Positions 1 to 8,564 of a stretch of DNA of 64,000 bases are shown one piece after another. The position numbers and the translations under genes were made by a program. Source of the DNA: Polyangiaceae bacterium (GTDB taxonomy: Bacteria; Myxococcota_A; Polyangia; Polyangiales; Polyangiaceae); NCBI GenBank assembly GCA_019637295.1, contig JAHBVX010000007.1, forward strand, positions 372,001 through 436,000. Direction: 5' to 3'. Each line of letters begins with the position of its first letter. Positions within the stretch are counted from its first letter, which is position 1. The notes under the pieces are model-generated. The model saw nothing but the letters and a program-made list of their open reading frames with translations. It was not told the origin of the DNA and ran no database searches.

Positions 1-2
1 CT

Positions 3-599
3 CGCGCGAACTACCTCGGGCTCGAGAGCGAGGAGCGCCTGAAGAACCGCGGTGTGAGCGCCTGCGCGGTGTGCGATGGAGCGCTCTTCCGCGGACAAGA
101 CGTGGTCGTGGTGGGTGGCGGGGACACGGCGATGGAGGAGGCGAGCTACCTGGCTGGGCTGTGCCGCCACGTCACGCTCATCCATCGTCGAGACGAGTTC
201 CGCGCTAGCCAGGTGATGCAGCGGCGTGTGCGGAACAATCCCAAGATCACGGTGCTCACGAGTCACGTGGTCAGCGAGGTGCTCGGCGTCGAGCGCGAGG
301 AGGTGACCGGCGTTCGCGTACGAGACCTGGCGACCGGCGCCGAGCGCGACCTCGCCTGCTCCGCCATGTTCGTGGCGATTGGGCACACGCCGCTCACGGA
401 TCTGTTCAAAGGGCAGCTCGACGTACACGACAACGGCTATCTCCGAGTGACACCGGGCACGACGAGCACCAGCGTGCCGGGAGTGTTTGCCGCGGGGGAC
501 GTCGCGGACTTCGTGTATCGGCAGGCCGTGACGGCGGCGGGCACGGGCTGCATGGCAGCCCTCGAGGCCGAGCGGTTCCTGCAGGCTCACGGGCACTGA
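3..599 (+). CDS. trxB: Thioredoxin-disulfide reductase, C-terminal part (5' end outside window)
   Basis: The reading frame is already open at the window start, so the FAD-binding N-terminus is missing and about 198 residues are visible. The redox-active CxxC lies in CAVCDG near visible residue 21. It is followed by the second Rossmann motif (VVVGGGDTAMEEA) that binds NADPH, and then by the C-terminal FAD motif GVFAAGDV. The protein ends TAAGTGCMAALEAERFL, as is typical of bacterial TrxB. The enzyme passes electrons from NADPH to thioredoxin in the cytoplasm. The stop lies one base before the next gene's ATG, so the two are probably cotranscribed. The family is clear; a thioredoxin reductase-like paralogue with another partner cannot be excluded. 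Confidence 0.93.
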   Translation, partial: RANYLGLESEERLKNRGVSACAVCDGALFRGQDVVVVGGGDTAMEEASYLAGLCRHVTLIHRRDEFRASQVMQRRVRNNPKITVLTSHVVSEVLGVEREEVTGVRVRDLATGAERDLACSAMFVAIGHTPLTDLFKGQLDVHDNGYLRVTPGTTSTSVPGVFAAGDVADFVYRQAVTAAGTGCMAALEAERFLQAHGH

Positions 600-600
600 C

Positions 601-1407
601 ATGGCGGCGCCGGCCGACGACCCAAGCCGCGAGCTGTTGCAGCTCGCGCGCGCGCTGTCCGTCCAGCTCGACCGCCTGCAGGCCAGCGGCGCCACCGGCC
701 TGCCGCCCGCTGTCCGCGAGCGCGGCGCCGCGGTGTCGACGCCCGCCGCGTCGGTCGCGCCGCAACCGGCGCCGCTCACCCCCACGCCCAACTCGGCGGG
801 AGGGCCGCCGCCCCTGAGCCCCGAGGAGCGGCTGTCGTCGCTCAGCGTCATCGCAGCCGAGGTGAGCGAGTGTGTCGCGTGTCGACTGCACCAGCGGCGC
901 ACGCAGACCGTGTTCGCCCGCGGCAACGGGTCCAGCGGCCTGTGCTTCGTCGGCGAGGGCCCGGGGGCGGAAGAAGACGCGCAGGGCCTGCCGTTCGTGG
1001 GCAAGGCCGGCCAGCTGCTCGACAAGATGATCGAGGCGATGGGCTTCTCCCCCGCGGACGTGTACGTCGCCAACATCGTGAAGTGTCGGCCGCCGGACAA
1101 CCGCAAGCCCGAGCCTGACGAGATGAAGACCTGCGTGGGCTATCTCGAGCGTCAGCTCGAGCTCGTGCGCCCGCAGGTGATCGTAGCCTTGGGCGCGACC
1201 GCCGCGACGGGACTGCTCGGCACCACCGTCGGGATCACGCGGCTGCGTGGGCAGTGGAAGCTCTACCGCGGGCGCGTGCCCGTCATGCCCACCTTCCACC
1301 CGGCTTATCTCCTGCGTCAGCCGGCGGCCAAGCGCGACGTGTGGAGCGATTTGCGCGCGGTGGTGGAGCAGATGGGGCGTAGGCTGCCTGAGCCGAAGTC
1401 GCGATGA
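601..1407 (+). CDS. Family 4 uracil-DNA glycosylase (iron-sulfur type)
   Basis: This 268-residue protein removes uracil from DNA to start base excision repair. The first 80 residues or so are an Ala/Pro-rich linker. The catalytic domain shows GEGPG followed by GLPFVGKAGQLLD, and the late motif HPAYLL. Four cysteines fit the family 4 [4Fe-4S] site: C91 and C94 (CVAC), C162 (VKCRPP) and C178 (KTCVGY), with the last pair spaced as usual. The ATG follows the trxB stop by one base. The stop overlaps the next ATG as ATGA. The N-terminal extension is longer than in compact archaeal members. Confidence 0.9.
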   Translation: MAAPADDPSRELLQLARALSVQLDRLQASGATGLPPAVRERGAAVSTPAASVAPQPAPLTPTPNSAGGPPPLSPEERLSSLSVIAAEVSECVACRLHQRRTQTVFARGNGSSGLCFVGEGPGAEEDAQGLPFVGKAGQLLDKMIEAMGFSPADVYVANIVKCRPPDNRKPEPDEMKTCVGYLERQLELVRPQVIVALGATAATGLLGTTVGITRLRGQWKLYRGRVPVMPTFHPAYLLRQPAAKRDVWSDLRAVVEQMGRRLPEPKSR

Positions 1408-1901
1408 CCGACGGTGCCCTGCCCGCAGCCGGCGGCGCGCTCGCGCGCTTTCGCGAGGGTCCGTGGCCGGGACGGCTAGTGCGCGCACTGCTCCTGGTGG
1501 TCGGGGTCTCGCCGCTGCTGCCGGGGCTGCTCGGCGTCATCGGCCTCTTGCCGCTGGCGAGTCCTCTCGATTGGTGGTTCGAGTTTCAGTGCCACCGCGA
1601 GAGCGCGCGCTCGCTGTCCCTCGCGGGACACGTGCTGCCCGTATGCTCGCGCTGCTTCGGGATCTACGCGGGCCTTGGCCTCGGCGCGCTGGTGCTGAAG
1701 CCGAGGCTCGACGTCTGGCCGCTCAGGATCTGGGTAGGCCTGGCGGCCCTGGTCATGATCCTGGACGTGGCCACCGAGCTGCTCGGCATGCGCCCCGAGT
1801 GGGCCCCGCTGCGGGTGGCGACGGGGATCTTCCTCTCGTACCCGGTGGGGGTGTCGCTCGTGTGGGCCGCTCGGCCCGCCGAACCCGCCCCGGCTCCCTG
1901 A
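1404..1901 (+). CDS. DUF2085 family membrane protein
   Basis: A 165-residue integral membrane protein with roughly three hydrophobic segments (around residues 28-50, 75-98 and 108-125). The central motif CHRESARSLSLAGHVLPVC, followed by SRCFGIYAG, matches the conserved Cys/His core of DUF2085, where the cysteines probably bind a metal or a cofactor. No function is established for the family. It starts inside the stop codon of the uracil-DNA glycosylase gene (ATGA), which indicates translational coupling. Confidence 0.8.
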   Translation: MTDGALPAAGGALARFREGPWPGRLVRALLLVVGVSPLLPGLLGVIGLLPLASPLDWWFEFQCHRESARSLSLAGHVLPVCSRCFGIYAGLGLGALVLKPRLDVWPLRIWVGLAALVMILDVATELLGMRPEWAPLRVATGIFLSYPVGVSLVWAARPAEPAPAP

Positions 1902-1955
1902 GCTGCGAAGCAGTTCACTTTCTCGCGGAACGCTGCCTAAGATGCGGCGAGGGCC

Positions 1956-2342
1956 ATGGAAATATTCACGATCGTCATGATTGCCGGGAGCGTCCTGGTC
2001 ACGCTGCTGGTCACCGCCGTGTCGCTCTTCTTCGCCTACAAGGTGTTCACGGGCTTCTCGAAGTCCATGCAGGACAGCGCCCAGCTCATGCAGACGGGTA
2101 TGCCCGCGCACGCGCGCGTGCTGTCGGTGCGGGACCTCGGCGGCAGCATCCAGATCATGGGCCAGATGCCGCAGCATCGCTTGCAGATCGATCTGGAGAT
2201 CACGCCGCAGGGGGCGGCGCCCTATCGCGCGTCGCCGACGCAGCTGGTCAGCATGTTGCACATCGCTCGCATCCAGCCGGGGGCGGCGGTCGAGGTGCGC
2301 TACGATCCGCAGAACCCGATGCGGGTCGCCGTCGTGCTCTGA
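1956..2342 (+). CDS. Small single-pass membrane protein of unknown function
   Basis: 128 residues. A hydrophobic segment at about residues 5-28 is followed by a soluble domain of alternating beta-strand character ending YDPQNPMRVAVVL. This DP-x-NP-x-V ending is typical of DUF3592-like beta domains, but I do not recognise the family with certainty. A GAGGG sequence lies a few bases before the ATG. It is the last gene of the plus-strand run that begins with trxB and converges on the next minus-strand gene. Confidence 0.65.
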   Translation: MEIFTIVMIAGSVLVTLLVTAVSLFFAYKVFTGFSKSMQDSAQLMQTGMPAHARVLSVRDLGGSIQIMGQMPQHRLQIDLEITPQGAAPYRASPTQLVSMLHIARIQPGAAVEVRYDPQNPMRVAVVL

Positions 2343-2418
2343 CTCGAGTCGCCCGCGCTCCGCTCCCGCGTCGGACCGGCAAGGCAAGGCGCGAAGCGCT
2401 AGCGAAGCGGGGTCGTGC

Positions 2419-4116
2419 TCAGAGGCCGAACACGTAGCCGAGGCTCGGCTCGATGACTTGGCCCGAGGTGGGCAGCATGAACATCACGTTCAAGTTGAGC
2501 TGGATGCCGCCGTTGGCGCTGAGGGCGTATAGCGCGCCACCACCGACGGCCACGAAGCCCTGGCCGAGCTTCTTGTAGGCGTCGAGCTCGAGGGGATCCC
2601 CCTGAGAATTGCCGATCTTGCAGCCATCGGGAGACGGCGCCGTGGCGCAGTCCCGGATCGTCACCGGGAGCTTGGCGTCCACCTGGGCCACGCCGCCGCC
2701 GACGTGCACGTAGGGCCGCAGCCCGGGCTTGCTGAAGGGCTGGTTGCCGAGCCAGTAGCTGCCGCGGAGCTCGCCGTGGAAGGGCAGGAACTTCACGTCC
2801 TTCTGCGGCCCCGCCGCTGGCCCACCGCCGAAGGCGAAGCCCGCGCGCGCGCCGAGCATGATGTTCGGGGTGAGCACGCGATCGAAGGACAGCAGCACGC
2901 GGGTGGTGGCGCTGGCGATGCCCGTGCTGATCTTGTTGGCGACGCCGGGCTGGGGGTCGAAGAAGTACTGATCTTCGGTGCCCTTGTAGTAGCAGGCGAA
3001 GCCCTCCTTGTCCTGGCTGGCCTGCGAACACACGTCCGTGCCGCCCACGATGGCGAGATCGTGGGCCACGTGGAAGCCTAGCCAGTTCTGCTTCCAGGGA
3101 CCGCTCGCGCCGCCCCCGCGATCACACTTGCCGGACACGCACTTGGTGCCGCTCGGGCAGTCGGCGTCGATGTCGCAGGACTGCGCCGTCTCGCAGGTAC
3201 CGTTGATACAGGACAGACCCGACTCGCACTCGCTGCTGGCGCCGCAGCTCGCGCCCCAGGGCTTGGTTCCTCCGCCGGCCTTGCAGCCCGGGAAATCCGG
3301 CGGGCACTCGACCGCTTCGGCGCAGCGCTGGGGCGGATCCTTGTCGGGGAACGCGGGGGGTTCTTCGTCCGTGCTCGAGACGATGCTCACCTCGACGGGC
3401 TTGCTGCGACTGCCGTAGCTGTCCACCACGTCCCCGGCGGCGTCCTGGGCGCGCACGAAGTAGCGCAGGGCGCCAGCCAGGCCCGTGGCGGCGCAGGGGA
3501 TCTCGCCCTGGAAGACGTCGCCCCGCTTGGTCATCTTGATGGTCTTCCAGTTGTCCCCGCCGAACTCGCGGTAGCGGATCTCCGCGCGCACCGCCTCCTC
3601 CTCAGTCGTGCAGGAGATGGGGATGGACCGCCGGGTCTCCACTTCCTTGGGGCGGGGCTGGCAGTCCATGTCGCCTGCCACGTCCTCCGAGGGCGGTGGC
3701 TTGCCGGGCTTGGGGGGCTTCGTGGTTGCACCGGAGCCGCCGACGATGTCGTCGAAGGCCTTCTTGGTCTCTGCCGTCGCGAGCGCGTCGTCCAGCTTGA
3801 CGCCCGGGTCGGCGGCTGCGGCCTGACGGAAGGCGTCCGCGGCGCCCGCCTGGTCACCCTTGCCGCTGCCGCGGACGATGCCCACGTACATCCAGGCCTT
3901 GGCGATCACCGCTGGGCTGCACTTGTCGCCACAGGCGGTGATGGTGCCTGTGAGCACCGATTCCGCCTTGTCGAAGTCCGTCGCCAGGTAGTGGACGTTG
4001 ATGGCTTCGTCGATCTTCTTGTTCGCGGCGGCGTCTCGCGGGGCCGCCGCGGCGTTCGCTCCGAGGACCAAGAACAGCGCGAGGCTCAGAACCAAGGACA
4101 GGCAGCGACGGTGCAC
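2419..4116 (-). CDS. Cys-rich exported outer-membrane protein with TPR-like N-terminus
   Basis: About 565 residues. A signal peptide (LVLSLALFLVLGANAAAA) leads into a helical TPR-like region (to about 130). Next comes a Pro/Gly linker, an Ig-like segment, and a Cys-rich stretch of C-x(n)-C repeats like those in myxobacterial surface proteins (about 270-340). The last 200 residues have alternating Gly-rich strands ending LGYVFGL and suggest an outer-membrane beta-barrel. I chose the GTG at 4116 because GGAG lies nine bases upstream. A TTG at 4131 would add five residues. The gene follows the OmpA gene by 55 bases in the same direction. Function is unknown. Confidence 0.75.
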   Translation of the reverse strand: MHRRCLSLVLSLALFLVLGANAAAAPRDAAANKKIDEAINVHYLATDFDKAESVLTGTITACGDKCSPAVIAKAWMYVGIVRGSGKGDQAGAADAFRQAAAADPGVKLDDALATAETKKAFDDIVGGSGATTKPPKPGKPPPSEDVAGDMDCQPRPKEVETRRSIPISCTTEEEAVRAEIRYREFGGDNWKTIKMTKRGDVFQGEIPCAATGLAGALRYFVRAQDAAGDVVDSYGSRSKPVEVSIVSSTDEEPPAFPDKDPPQRCAEAVECPPDFPGCKAGGGTKPWGASCGASSECESGLSCINGTCETAQSCDIDADCPSGTKCVSGKCDRGGGASGPWKQNWLGFHVAHDLAIVGGTDVCSQASQDKEGFACYYKGTEDQYFFDPQPGVANKISTGIASATTRVLLSFDRVLTPNIMLGARAGFAFGGGPAAGPQKDVKFLPFHGELRGSYWLGNQPFSKPGLRPYVHVGGGVAQVDAKLPVTIRDCATAPSPDGCKIGNSQGDPLELDAYKKLGQGFVAVGGGALYALSANGGIQLNLNVMFMLPTSGQVIEPSLGYVFGL

Positions 4117-4171
4117 GTATGGTTTCTCCAAGGCGAAAGTCAGCGGGTCGGCCGAGGCCAGGTTGGGAAGG

Positions 4172-5314
4172 TCAACCCCCGGTCTTGGGGCAGCCAGGCT
4201 TGGTGCCTTCGGTGCGTACGAACTGTACGCGCCGGTTCAGCGCCATGTTCTGGGGCGAGGTGTTGGGGACGAGCGGCCGCTCGAAGCCGTACCCGTTCGA
4301 GGTCAGCCGGCTAGCGGCGATGCCTCGCGCGACCAGATACTTCATGACCGAGCCGGCGCGGGAGTTGGACAATTTCTTGTTGTAGGCCGCGCTGCCCTGG
4401 CTGTCGGTATGCCCCTGCACTTCGATCTTGATGTCCGGCAGCCGCTGCAGCACCTCGACCACGGCGTCGAGCACCGGGTGGCTCTCTTTGCGGATGGTCG
4501 CCTTGTTGTACTCGAAGTGGATCTGCTGAGTGATCTTCACTTCGCAGTCGGTCACGACGACCAAGGACGGCTTGACCGGGCAGCCGAGCGGCTCCTGCGT
4601 CGTCGAGCCGGGCTCGTTCGGACACATGTCCTTGAGGTCCGGCACGCCGTCCTTGTCGTTGTCGAGATCCGGGCAGCCGTCCTCGTCCTCGTAACCGTCC
4701 GGGTCTTCGGCATCGAGCGGGCACTTGTCCGCCGAGTCCGGGATGCCGTCGAGATCGTTGTCGGGATCCGGGCAACCGTCCTCGTCGAGGTAGCCGTCTT
4801 TGTCTTCCGGCTCGAGCACGCAGGCGTCGAGCGAGTCCGGGATGCCGTCGCCGTCCGTGTCCGGATCGTCGGGACAGCCGTCGTCGTCTTTGTAGGAGTT
4901 GAAATTCTCCGGCTCGTCCGGGCACGCATCCTCCGGATCGAGGAAGCCGTCGCCGTCTCGATCACCGGGGGCGGGCTTGGGCTTGGCGCGGGGCAGCTCC
5001 ACGAAGCCGCGCTCGGCGCAGTACTGCGGCGGCGACAAGAACAAGGCCGCGCGTGCGTTCGGCTCGGCGCGCCACAGGTGGCTCTTGGCCTTGGACACGA
5101 AGCCCTGGTCGAGCTCGATGCGCGCGAAGTGCAGGTGACTCTCGGCCAGGGCGAGCTCACGCGGCGCGCAGCGCACGGCGCCGTTGGACTTGGCTTGCTC
5201 GGCGATCTGCTGCAGGCCCTCGAGGTCCCCCCGAAGCTTGGGGGCTTGGCCGCAGCCGCCGAACGAGAGCGCCGTCGCGCCCACGACCCAGCCGATGAGA
5301 CGAATGCGCTTCAT
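4172..5314 (-). CDS. OmpA-family lipoprotein with TSP3-like calcium repeats
   Basis: About 380 residues. A signal peptide ends in a lipobox (LSFGGC). Next is a helical region resembling DUF4398 (ELALAESHLHFARIELDQG), then at least four acidic thrombospondin type 3-like repeats of the form DxDxDGxxDxxDxCP (about residues 110-235). The OmpA C-terminal peptidoglycan-binding domain follows, with the signature GHTDSQGSAAYNKKLSNSRA and an ending like NRRVQFV. It probably links outer membrane to cell wall, with a calcium-stiffened spacer. The ATG overlaps the upstream stop (ATGA). Confidence 0.9.
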   Translation of the reverse strand: MKRIRLIGWVVGATALSFGGCGQAPKLRGDLEGLQQIAEQAKSNGAVRCAPRELALAESHLHFARIELDQGFVSKAKSHLWRAEPNARAALFLSPPQYCAERGFVELPRAKPKPAPGDRDGDGFLDPEDACPDEPENFNSYKDDDGCPDDPDTDGDGIPDSLDACVLEPEDKDGYLDEDGCPDPDNDLDGIPDSADKCPLDAEDPDGYEDEDGCPDLDNDKDGVPDLKDMCPNEPGSTTQEPLGCPVKPSLVVVTDCEVKITQQIHFEYNKATIRKESHPVLDAVVEVLQRLPDIKIEVQGHTDSQGSAAYNKKLSNSRAGSVMKYLVARGIAASRLTSNGYGFERPLVPNTSPQNMALNRRVQFVRTEGTKPGCPKTGG

Positions 5315-5631
5315 CGCCCAGCTCCCTTGTGAGCTGCACGCGCGAGCTCGATGGCCTCTTGGGCTTTCTCTTCGGCTATGGACGCGAGCTGCGTCGCGTC
5401 CCCGTAGTCGGCTTCGGCTGCTTCGGACTGCGCCTTCTCCAAGTGTGCCTTGGCGAGATAGTACTCGTACGCTGCGTACTGCGCGGCGCCGAGTGCTTCG
5501 GCCTCTTCGAGCCGGCTGGCTGCCGCGTTCGCCTGGATGGCGTAGAGCGTGTTGCCGCAACCGAGGCACGCCACCCCGACCGCCATGGCGGCGGCGAGCC
5601 GAAGCGGACCGCGCGTCCAATTGCGCGACAT
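5311..5631 (-). CDS. DUF4398-like lipoprotein
   Basis: About 106 residues. A signal peptide with lipobox VACLGC is followed by one long Ala/Glu-rich helix pair (EAEALGAAQYAAYEYYLAKA and following), the pattern of DUF4398 proteins. The ATG at 5631 gives MSRNWTRGPLRLAAAMAVG; an ATG at 5661 would add ten residues and neither has a strong ribosome site. It is the first gene of the OmpA operon and overlaps it by four bases. The OmpA protein carries a similar helical region, so the two may assemble together (inference). Confidence 0.75.
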   Translation of the reverse strand: MSRNWTRGPLRLAAAMAVGVACLGCGNTLYAIQANAAASRLEEAEALGAAQYAAYEYYLAKAHLEKAQSEAAEADYGDATQLASIAEEKAQEAIELARAAHKGAGR

Positions 5632-5853
5632 GGTTCGTGGTTCGACGATTCGTTCCGGCATGCGCTCCGCCCGTGGCACGAGGCTCTCTCGGCCTCGTCG
5701 GGACGCTACCAACGGGCCCGAGAGCCCGTCAATCCCGCGACCTCGCGAAATCGCTCGCTCCGGCGCTTCTGGGGGCCGGAGCAGGCGCGACGACCCGCCC
5801 GGCGCGCCGCGCCCGGACCCACCCCCCGCGCAGCGCACCGGCCTCACTGGCGC

Positions 5854-6486
5854 TCAGATCTGGCGGAAGACCCCGATCACCTTGCCGAGCAGCATGGTGG
5901 AGCGGAAGTCCGACGCGCGCACGAGGATGGGCGCCATCTGGGAGTTGGCTGGCTGGAAGCGGACGTAGTCGCGCTCCGGGTAGTAGTACTTGACCGTCGC
6001 CTCGTCCCCGATCAGCGCCACCACGATGTCCCCGCGCTCGGCGGCTGCTTGCTTGCGGACGAAGATGTAGTCCCCACTGAAGATGCCCGCGTCGACCATC
6101 GAGTCCCCCGTCACGCGCAGCCCGAACACGTCGCGTCCGCCGCGCACCATCATGCGGTCGACCCGGACCGTGTCCACGACCTGCTCCTCCGCGAGCAGCG
6201 GCAGCCCGGCTGCGACCCGCCCGAGCACCTTGATCTCGACCAGCTCGTCGTCGCCGGCGGGCGCGGGCGACGAGTCTTCCACGAGCTTCAGCGCGCGGCT
6301 CTTCATGTCCTCGCGTCGCAGATAACCCTTGCGCTCGAGGGCGCGGAGGTGATCGTTGACGCCATTGGTCGACTTGATGCCCATCGACTCGCCGATCTCC
6401 CGCAGCGTCGGGGGGTAGCCCCGCTCCTGAATGGACCGGCGAATGAACGTGAGCGTCTGTTCCTGGCGCTTGGTGAGACCCTGCAT
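5854..6486 (-). CDS. lexA: LexA SOS-response repressor
   Basis: 210 residues. The N-terminal winged helix begins MQGLTKRQ, with recognition region [18 protein letters not shown]. The S24 peptidase domain has the self-cleavage site A93-G94 (VAAGLPLL), catalytic Ser129 (GDSM) and Lys166 (EATVKYYY), with Ser-to-Lys spacing as in Escherichia coli LexA. It represses DNA-damage genes and cleaves itself when RecA is activated. A candidate promoter and operator lie directly upstream, so it is likely autoregulated. No recA or other SOS gene is next to it. Confidence 0.96.
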   Translation of the reverse strand: MQGLTKRQEQTLTFIRRSIQERGYPPTLREIGESMGIKSTNGVNDHLRALERKGYLRREDMKSRALKLVEDSSPAPAGDDELVEIKVLGRVAAGLPLLAEEQVVDTVRVDRMMVRGGRDVFGLRVTGDSMVDAGIFSGDYIFVRKQAAAERGDIVVALIGDEATVKYYYPERDYVRFQPANSQMAPILVRASDFRSTMLLGKVIGVFRQI

Positions 6487-6495
6487 GGCCGTGCA

Positions 6496-6524
6496 AGGGT
6501 ACTGAACGGGTGTAGGCTAGTCAA
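6496..6524 (-). promoter_or_regulatory. Candidate lexA promoter with LexA operator in the spacer
   Basis: Read on the minus strand, TTGACT (6524-6519) and TACCCT (6501-6496) are 17 bases apart, like a sigma-70 promoter with a good -35 and a weak -10. The spacer contains TACACCCGTTCAG, which matches the right part of the Myxococcus xanthus LexA motif as I remember it (CTRHAMRYBYGTTCAGS). Transcription would begin only a few bases before the ATG. The site was found by eye. Confidence 0.5.
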
Positions 6525-6645
6525 ATTCTGTGGGCAAGTTGTGCATTACGGCCCGAAAAACCCTGGGAAATGGCGCCACGCGGGGGCCAGGGCCGGACGG
6601 CGCAGGTGTTCCGGCTGATAACAAACACCCGGGGCGCCCGTGCAG

Positions 6646-7110
6646 TCAGAACTTGCCGCTCACCGACAGGAACGTGAGCTTGTCGTTCGTCTCCCGCAGC
6701 CGGGACACGAGCAGACGGACGAAGCTCCAGAGCACCTCGTAGGCCAGGTCCTTGTGCAGAAAGAGCAGGTCATCGAAGGAGTCTTTCGAAATCGCGAGCA
6801 GGCGGCAGCGCTCGTGGACTCGGGCGTCGGCGGAGCGCGGGGACTCATCGAGCAGGGCCATCTCGCCGAAGAGGTCACCGGGACCGAGGATCGCGAGGGC
6901 CTCCTCGCCCATGCCGGCGACCTCCCGGCTGATGCGGACCCGCCCGTCCAGGATCAGGTACAGCTTGTCCCCGGCGTCTCCGTGCTGGAAGATCTTGGTC
7001 CCGGAGGCGTGGGACTCCTCGCTGGCGATGCGCGCGATGAGCTCGATGGCGTCGGGCTTCAGCCCCTGAAACAGGGCGATCTTCTGCAGCTGCTCGGCCC
7101 GCTCGCTCAT
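6646..7110 (-). CDS. Cyclic nucleotide-binding domain protein (no DNA-binding domain)
   Basis: 154 residues, almost entirely one CRP-like cyclic nucleotide-binding domain. Visible are the Gly-rich turn GDAGDKLYLILDGRVRI and the phosphate-binding cassette GDLFGEMALLDESPRSADAR, which retains the key Glu and Arg. No helix-turn-helix follows, so it is not a CRP-type transcription factor. It lies 60 bases downstream of the TonB-like gene and may be cotranscribed with exbB-exbD-tonB. A link between cyclic nucleotide signalling and that energy-transducing system is inferred from position only. Confidence 0.88.
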   Translation of the reverse strand: MSERAEQLQKIALFQGLKPDAIELIARIASEESHASGTKIFQHGDAGDKLYLILDGRVRISREVAGMGEEALAILGPGDLFGEMALLDESPRSADARVHERCRLLAISKDSFDDLLFLHKDLAYEVLWSFVRLLVSRLRETNDKLTFLSVSGKF

Positions 7111-7170
7111 CGTCCCACGGCACTCTATCCGAGCCTTGCCCGCTGCCCAAGGGAAGTGCGGGGGCCGCCG

Positions 7171-8124
7171 TCAGCGGGTGAAGCGCACCCGGATCGGAGG
7201 GGTGGTCCGGGTGGTCGGGTTGCCCGCCTTGTCGAGGCCAGGGTTGAAGCGCTTGCGCATGGCGCAGCCGCGAGCGTGTCGGCCGAAGCCGTGCCCCGGA
7301 TCGCTCAGGATCGCGACGCTCTGGGCCTTGCCGTCGCTGCCGACGGTGACCGTGAGGGTCACGATGCCGAAATCGACCTGGTCCATCTCGGCTTCGGCGG
7401 GAAATCCACAGTCGTTCCAGCTGCCGCCCCCGAGCAGGGTGGGCGCCTTGGACAAGTCCTGAGCGGGAGGGGGCGGGGCCGAACTCGGCTTGCCGGTCCC
7501 CGTGCCGCCGGGCGCGACGCCGCCCTTGGCGGTGGTGCTCCGCACCGCCGACTTGGCGGTGCCGTCCGCCGCCGTGGTGCCGCCCGCGAAGCGATCGCCG
7601 CTGCCGCTGATGAAGCCTTGGTCCGTCATGTCCACGGGCTCGCTCGGGTCCGGCTCGGCGGTGAGGACCCTGCCCGCCTCCGCCGCGGCTGGCGGCGGCT
7701 CGTCGTAGGGGTTGTCGCTCTTGCGCTGCTCGGCGGGCTCCGTCGGCGCAGCCACGGGCTGGGGCGTCTTCTCGGGAGGAGGCGGCTCCGGCTCGGGCTC
7801 GGGCACCTCCGCCTCGGGGGGCGGGGTGAAGTCCACGTCGTAGCTGGCGCGCAATCGCTCGGCGACCGCGCGCTCGACGATGGCCGAGAAGCGCGCCAGC
7901 TGCACCAGCGTGGAGAGCCCCTTGCCCGCTGCGGCTCCGTGTACGAACAGCGCCCCGGCGAGCCCCACGGCGATGCCGACCCGCACCTGATGACGGCCGA
8001 GCGCCAGCACGGGGCCGAGGGGGTTCGGCCGGGCGCCGGGGACGGCAGAGCCGGCCCCCGCCTCGACCGCGCGCAGCGACGGTGGCTCCGGGTCCGGCTC
8101 GAGCTTCCGTGCGGCGGCGGTCAT
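7171..8124 (-). CDS. TonB-like energy transducer
   Basis: 317 residues. One membrane segment at about 48-68 (GIAVGLAGALFVHGAAAG) is followed by a Pro/Glu-rich spacer (EPEPEPPPPEKTPQP) and a long Ala/Thr/Gly linker. The C-terminal TonB-like domain contains FGIVTLTVTVGSDGKAQSV. The N-terminus before the membrane segment is about 45 residues, longer than in classical TonB. It overlaps exbD by four bases, which supports its role in carrying proton-motive-force energy across the periplasm to outer-membrane receptors. Confidence 0.82.
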   Translation of the reverse strand: MTAAARKLEPDPEPPSLRAVEAGAGSAVPGARPNPLGPVLALGRHQVRVGIAVGLAGALFVHGAAAGKGLSTLVQLARFSAIVERAVAERLRASYDVDFTPPPEAEVPEPEPEPPPPEKTPQPVAAPTEPAEQRKSDNPYDEPPPAAAEAGRVLTAEPDPSEPVDMTDQGFISGSGDRFAGGTTAADGTAKSAVRSTTAKGGVAPGGTGTGKPSSAPPPPAQDLSKAPTLLGGGSWNDCGFPAEAEMDQVDFGIVTLTVTVGSDGKAQSVAILSDPGHGFGRHARGCAMRKRFNPGLDKAGNPTTRTTPPIRVRFTR

Positions 8125-8561
8125 TTCTTCTCGGTGTCTACGGGCACGGTGTCGGCGACGGGTGAGACTGCGAAGGCAATCTTGGCGACGCCAGCCCGCT
8201 TCAGCAAGTCGAGCACGTGGATGACGCGCCCGTGCTCGACCTTGCGATCCGCGCGGATGACCGCCCGAAGGTCCTTGTTCTTGGCCTTCGCGGCGCGGGC
8301 CAGGTCGCTGATCTTCTCGTCGCTCGAGACCGCCTCCGAGTCCACCACGGTGCGACCCTCCGCCGTCAGCTCGACGCTGAATATCTGTTGGATCTCCTCG
8401 CCGCTGGCGGCCTTGGGCAGATCCATGGGCATGCCCTGCGAGACGATGATCTTGGCGGTGACCATGAAGATGATCAACAGCACGAGCACGACGTCCACCA
8501 GGGGGGTGACGTTGATCCCGCTGATCAGGCCTTCGTCGTCGTCGCTGGCGCCACCGGCCAT
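8121..8561 (-). CDS. exbD: ExbD/TolR biopolymer transport protein
   Basis: 146 residues. After a short acidic N-terminus, one membrane helix contains the conserved proton-pathway Asp (PLVDVVLVLLIIFMVTA). A periplasmic domain follows (IRADRKVEHGRVIHVLDLLK). It works with ExbB as a proton-driven motor. ExbD and TolR cannot be told apart by sequence alone; the adjacent TonB-like gene and the absence of tolA, tolB or pal favour ExbD. It starts three bases after the upstream exbB stop and overlaps the tonB-like gene by four bases. Confidence 0.9.
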   Translation of the reverse strand: MAGGASDDDEGLISGINVTPLVDVVLVLLIIFMVTAKIIVSQGMPMDLPKAASGEEIQQIFSVELTAEGRTVVDSEAVSSDEKISDLARAAKAKNKDLRAVIRADRKVEHGRVIHVLDLLKRAGVAKIAFAVSPVADTVPVDTEKK

Positions 8562-8564
8562 GGC

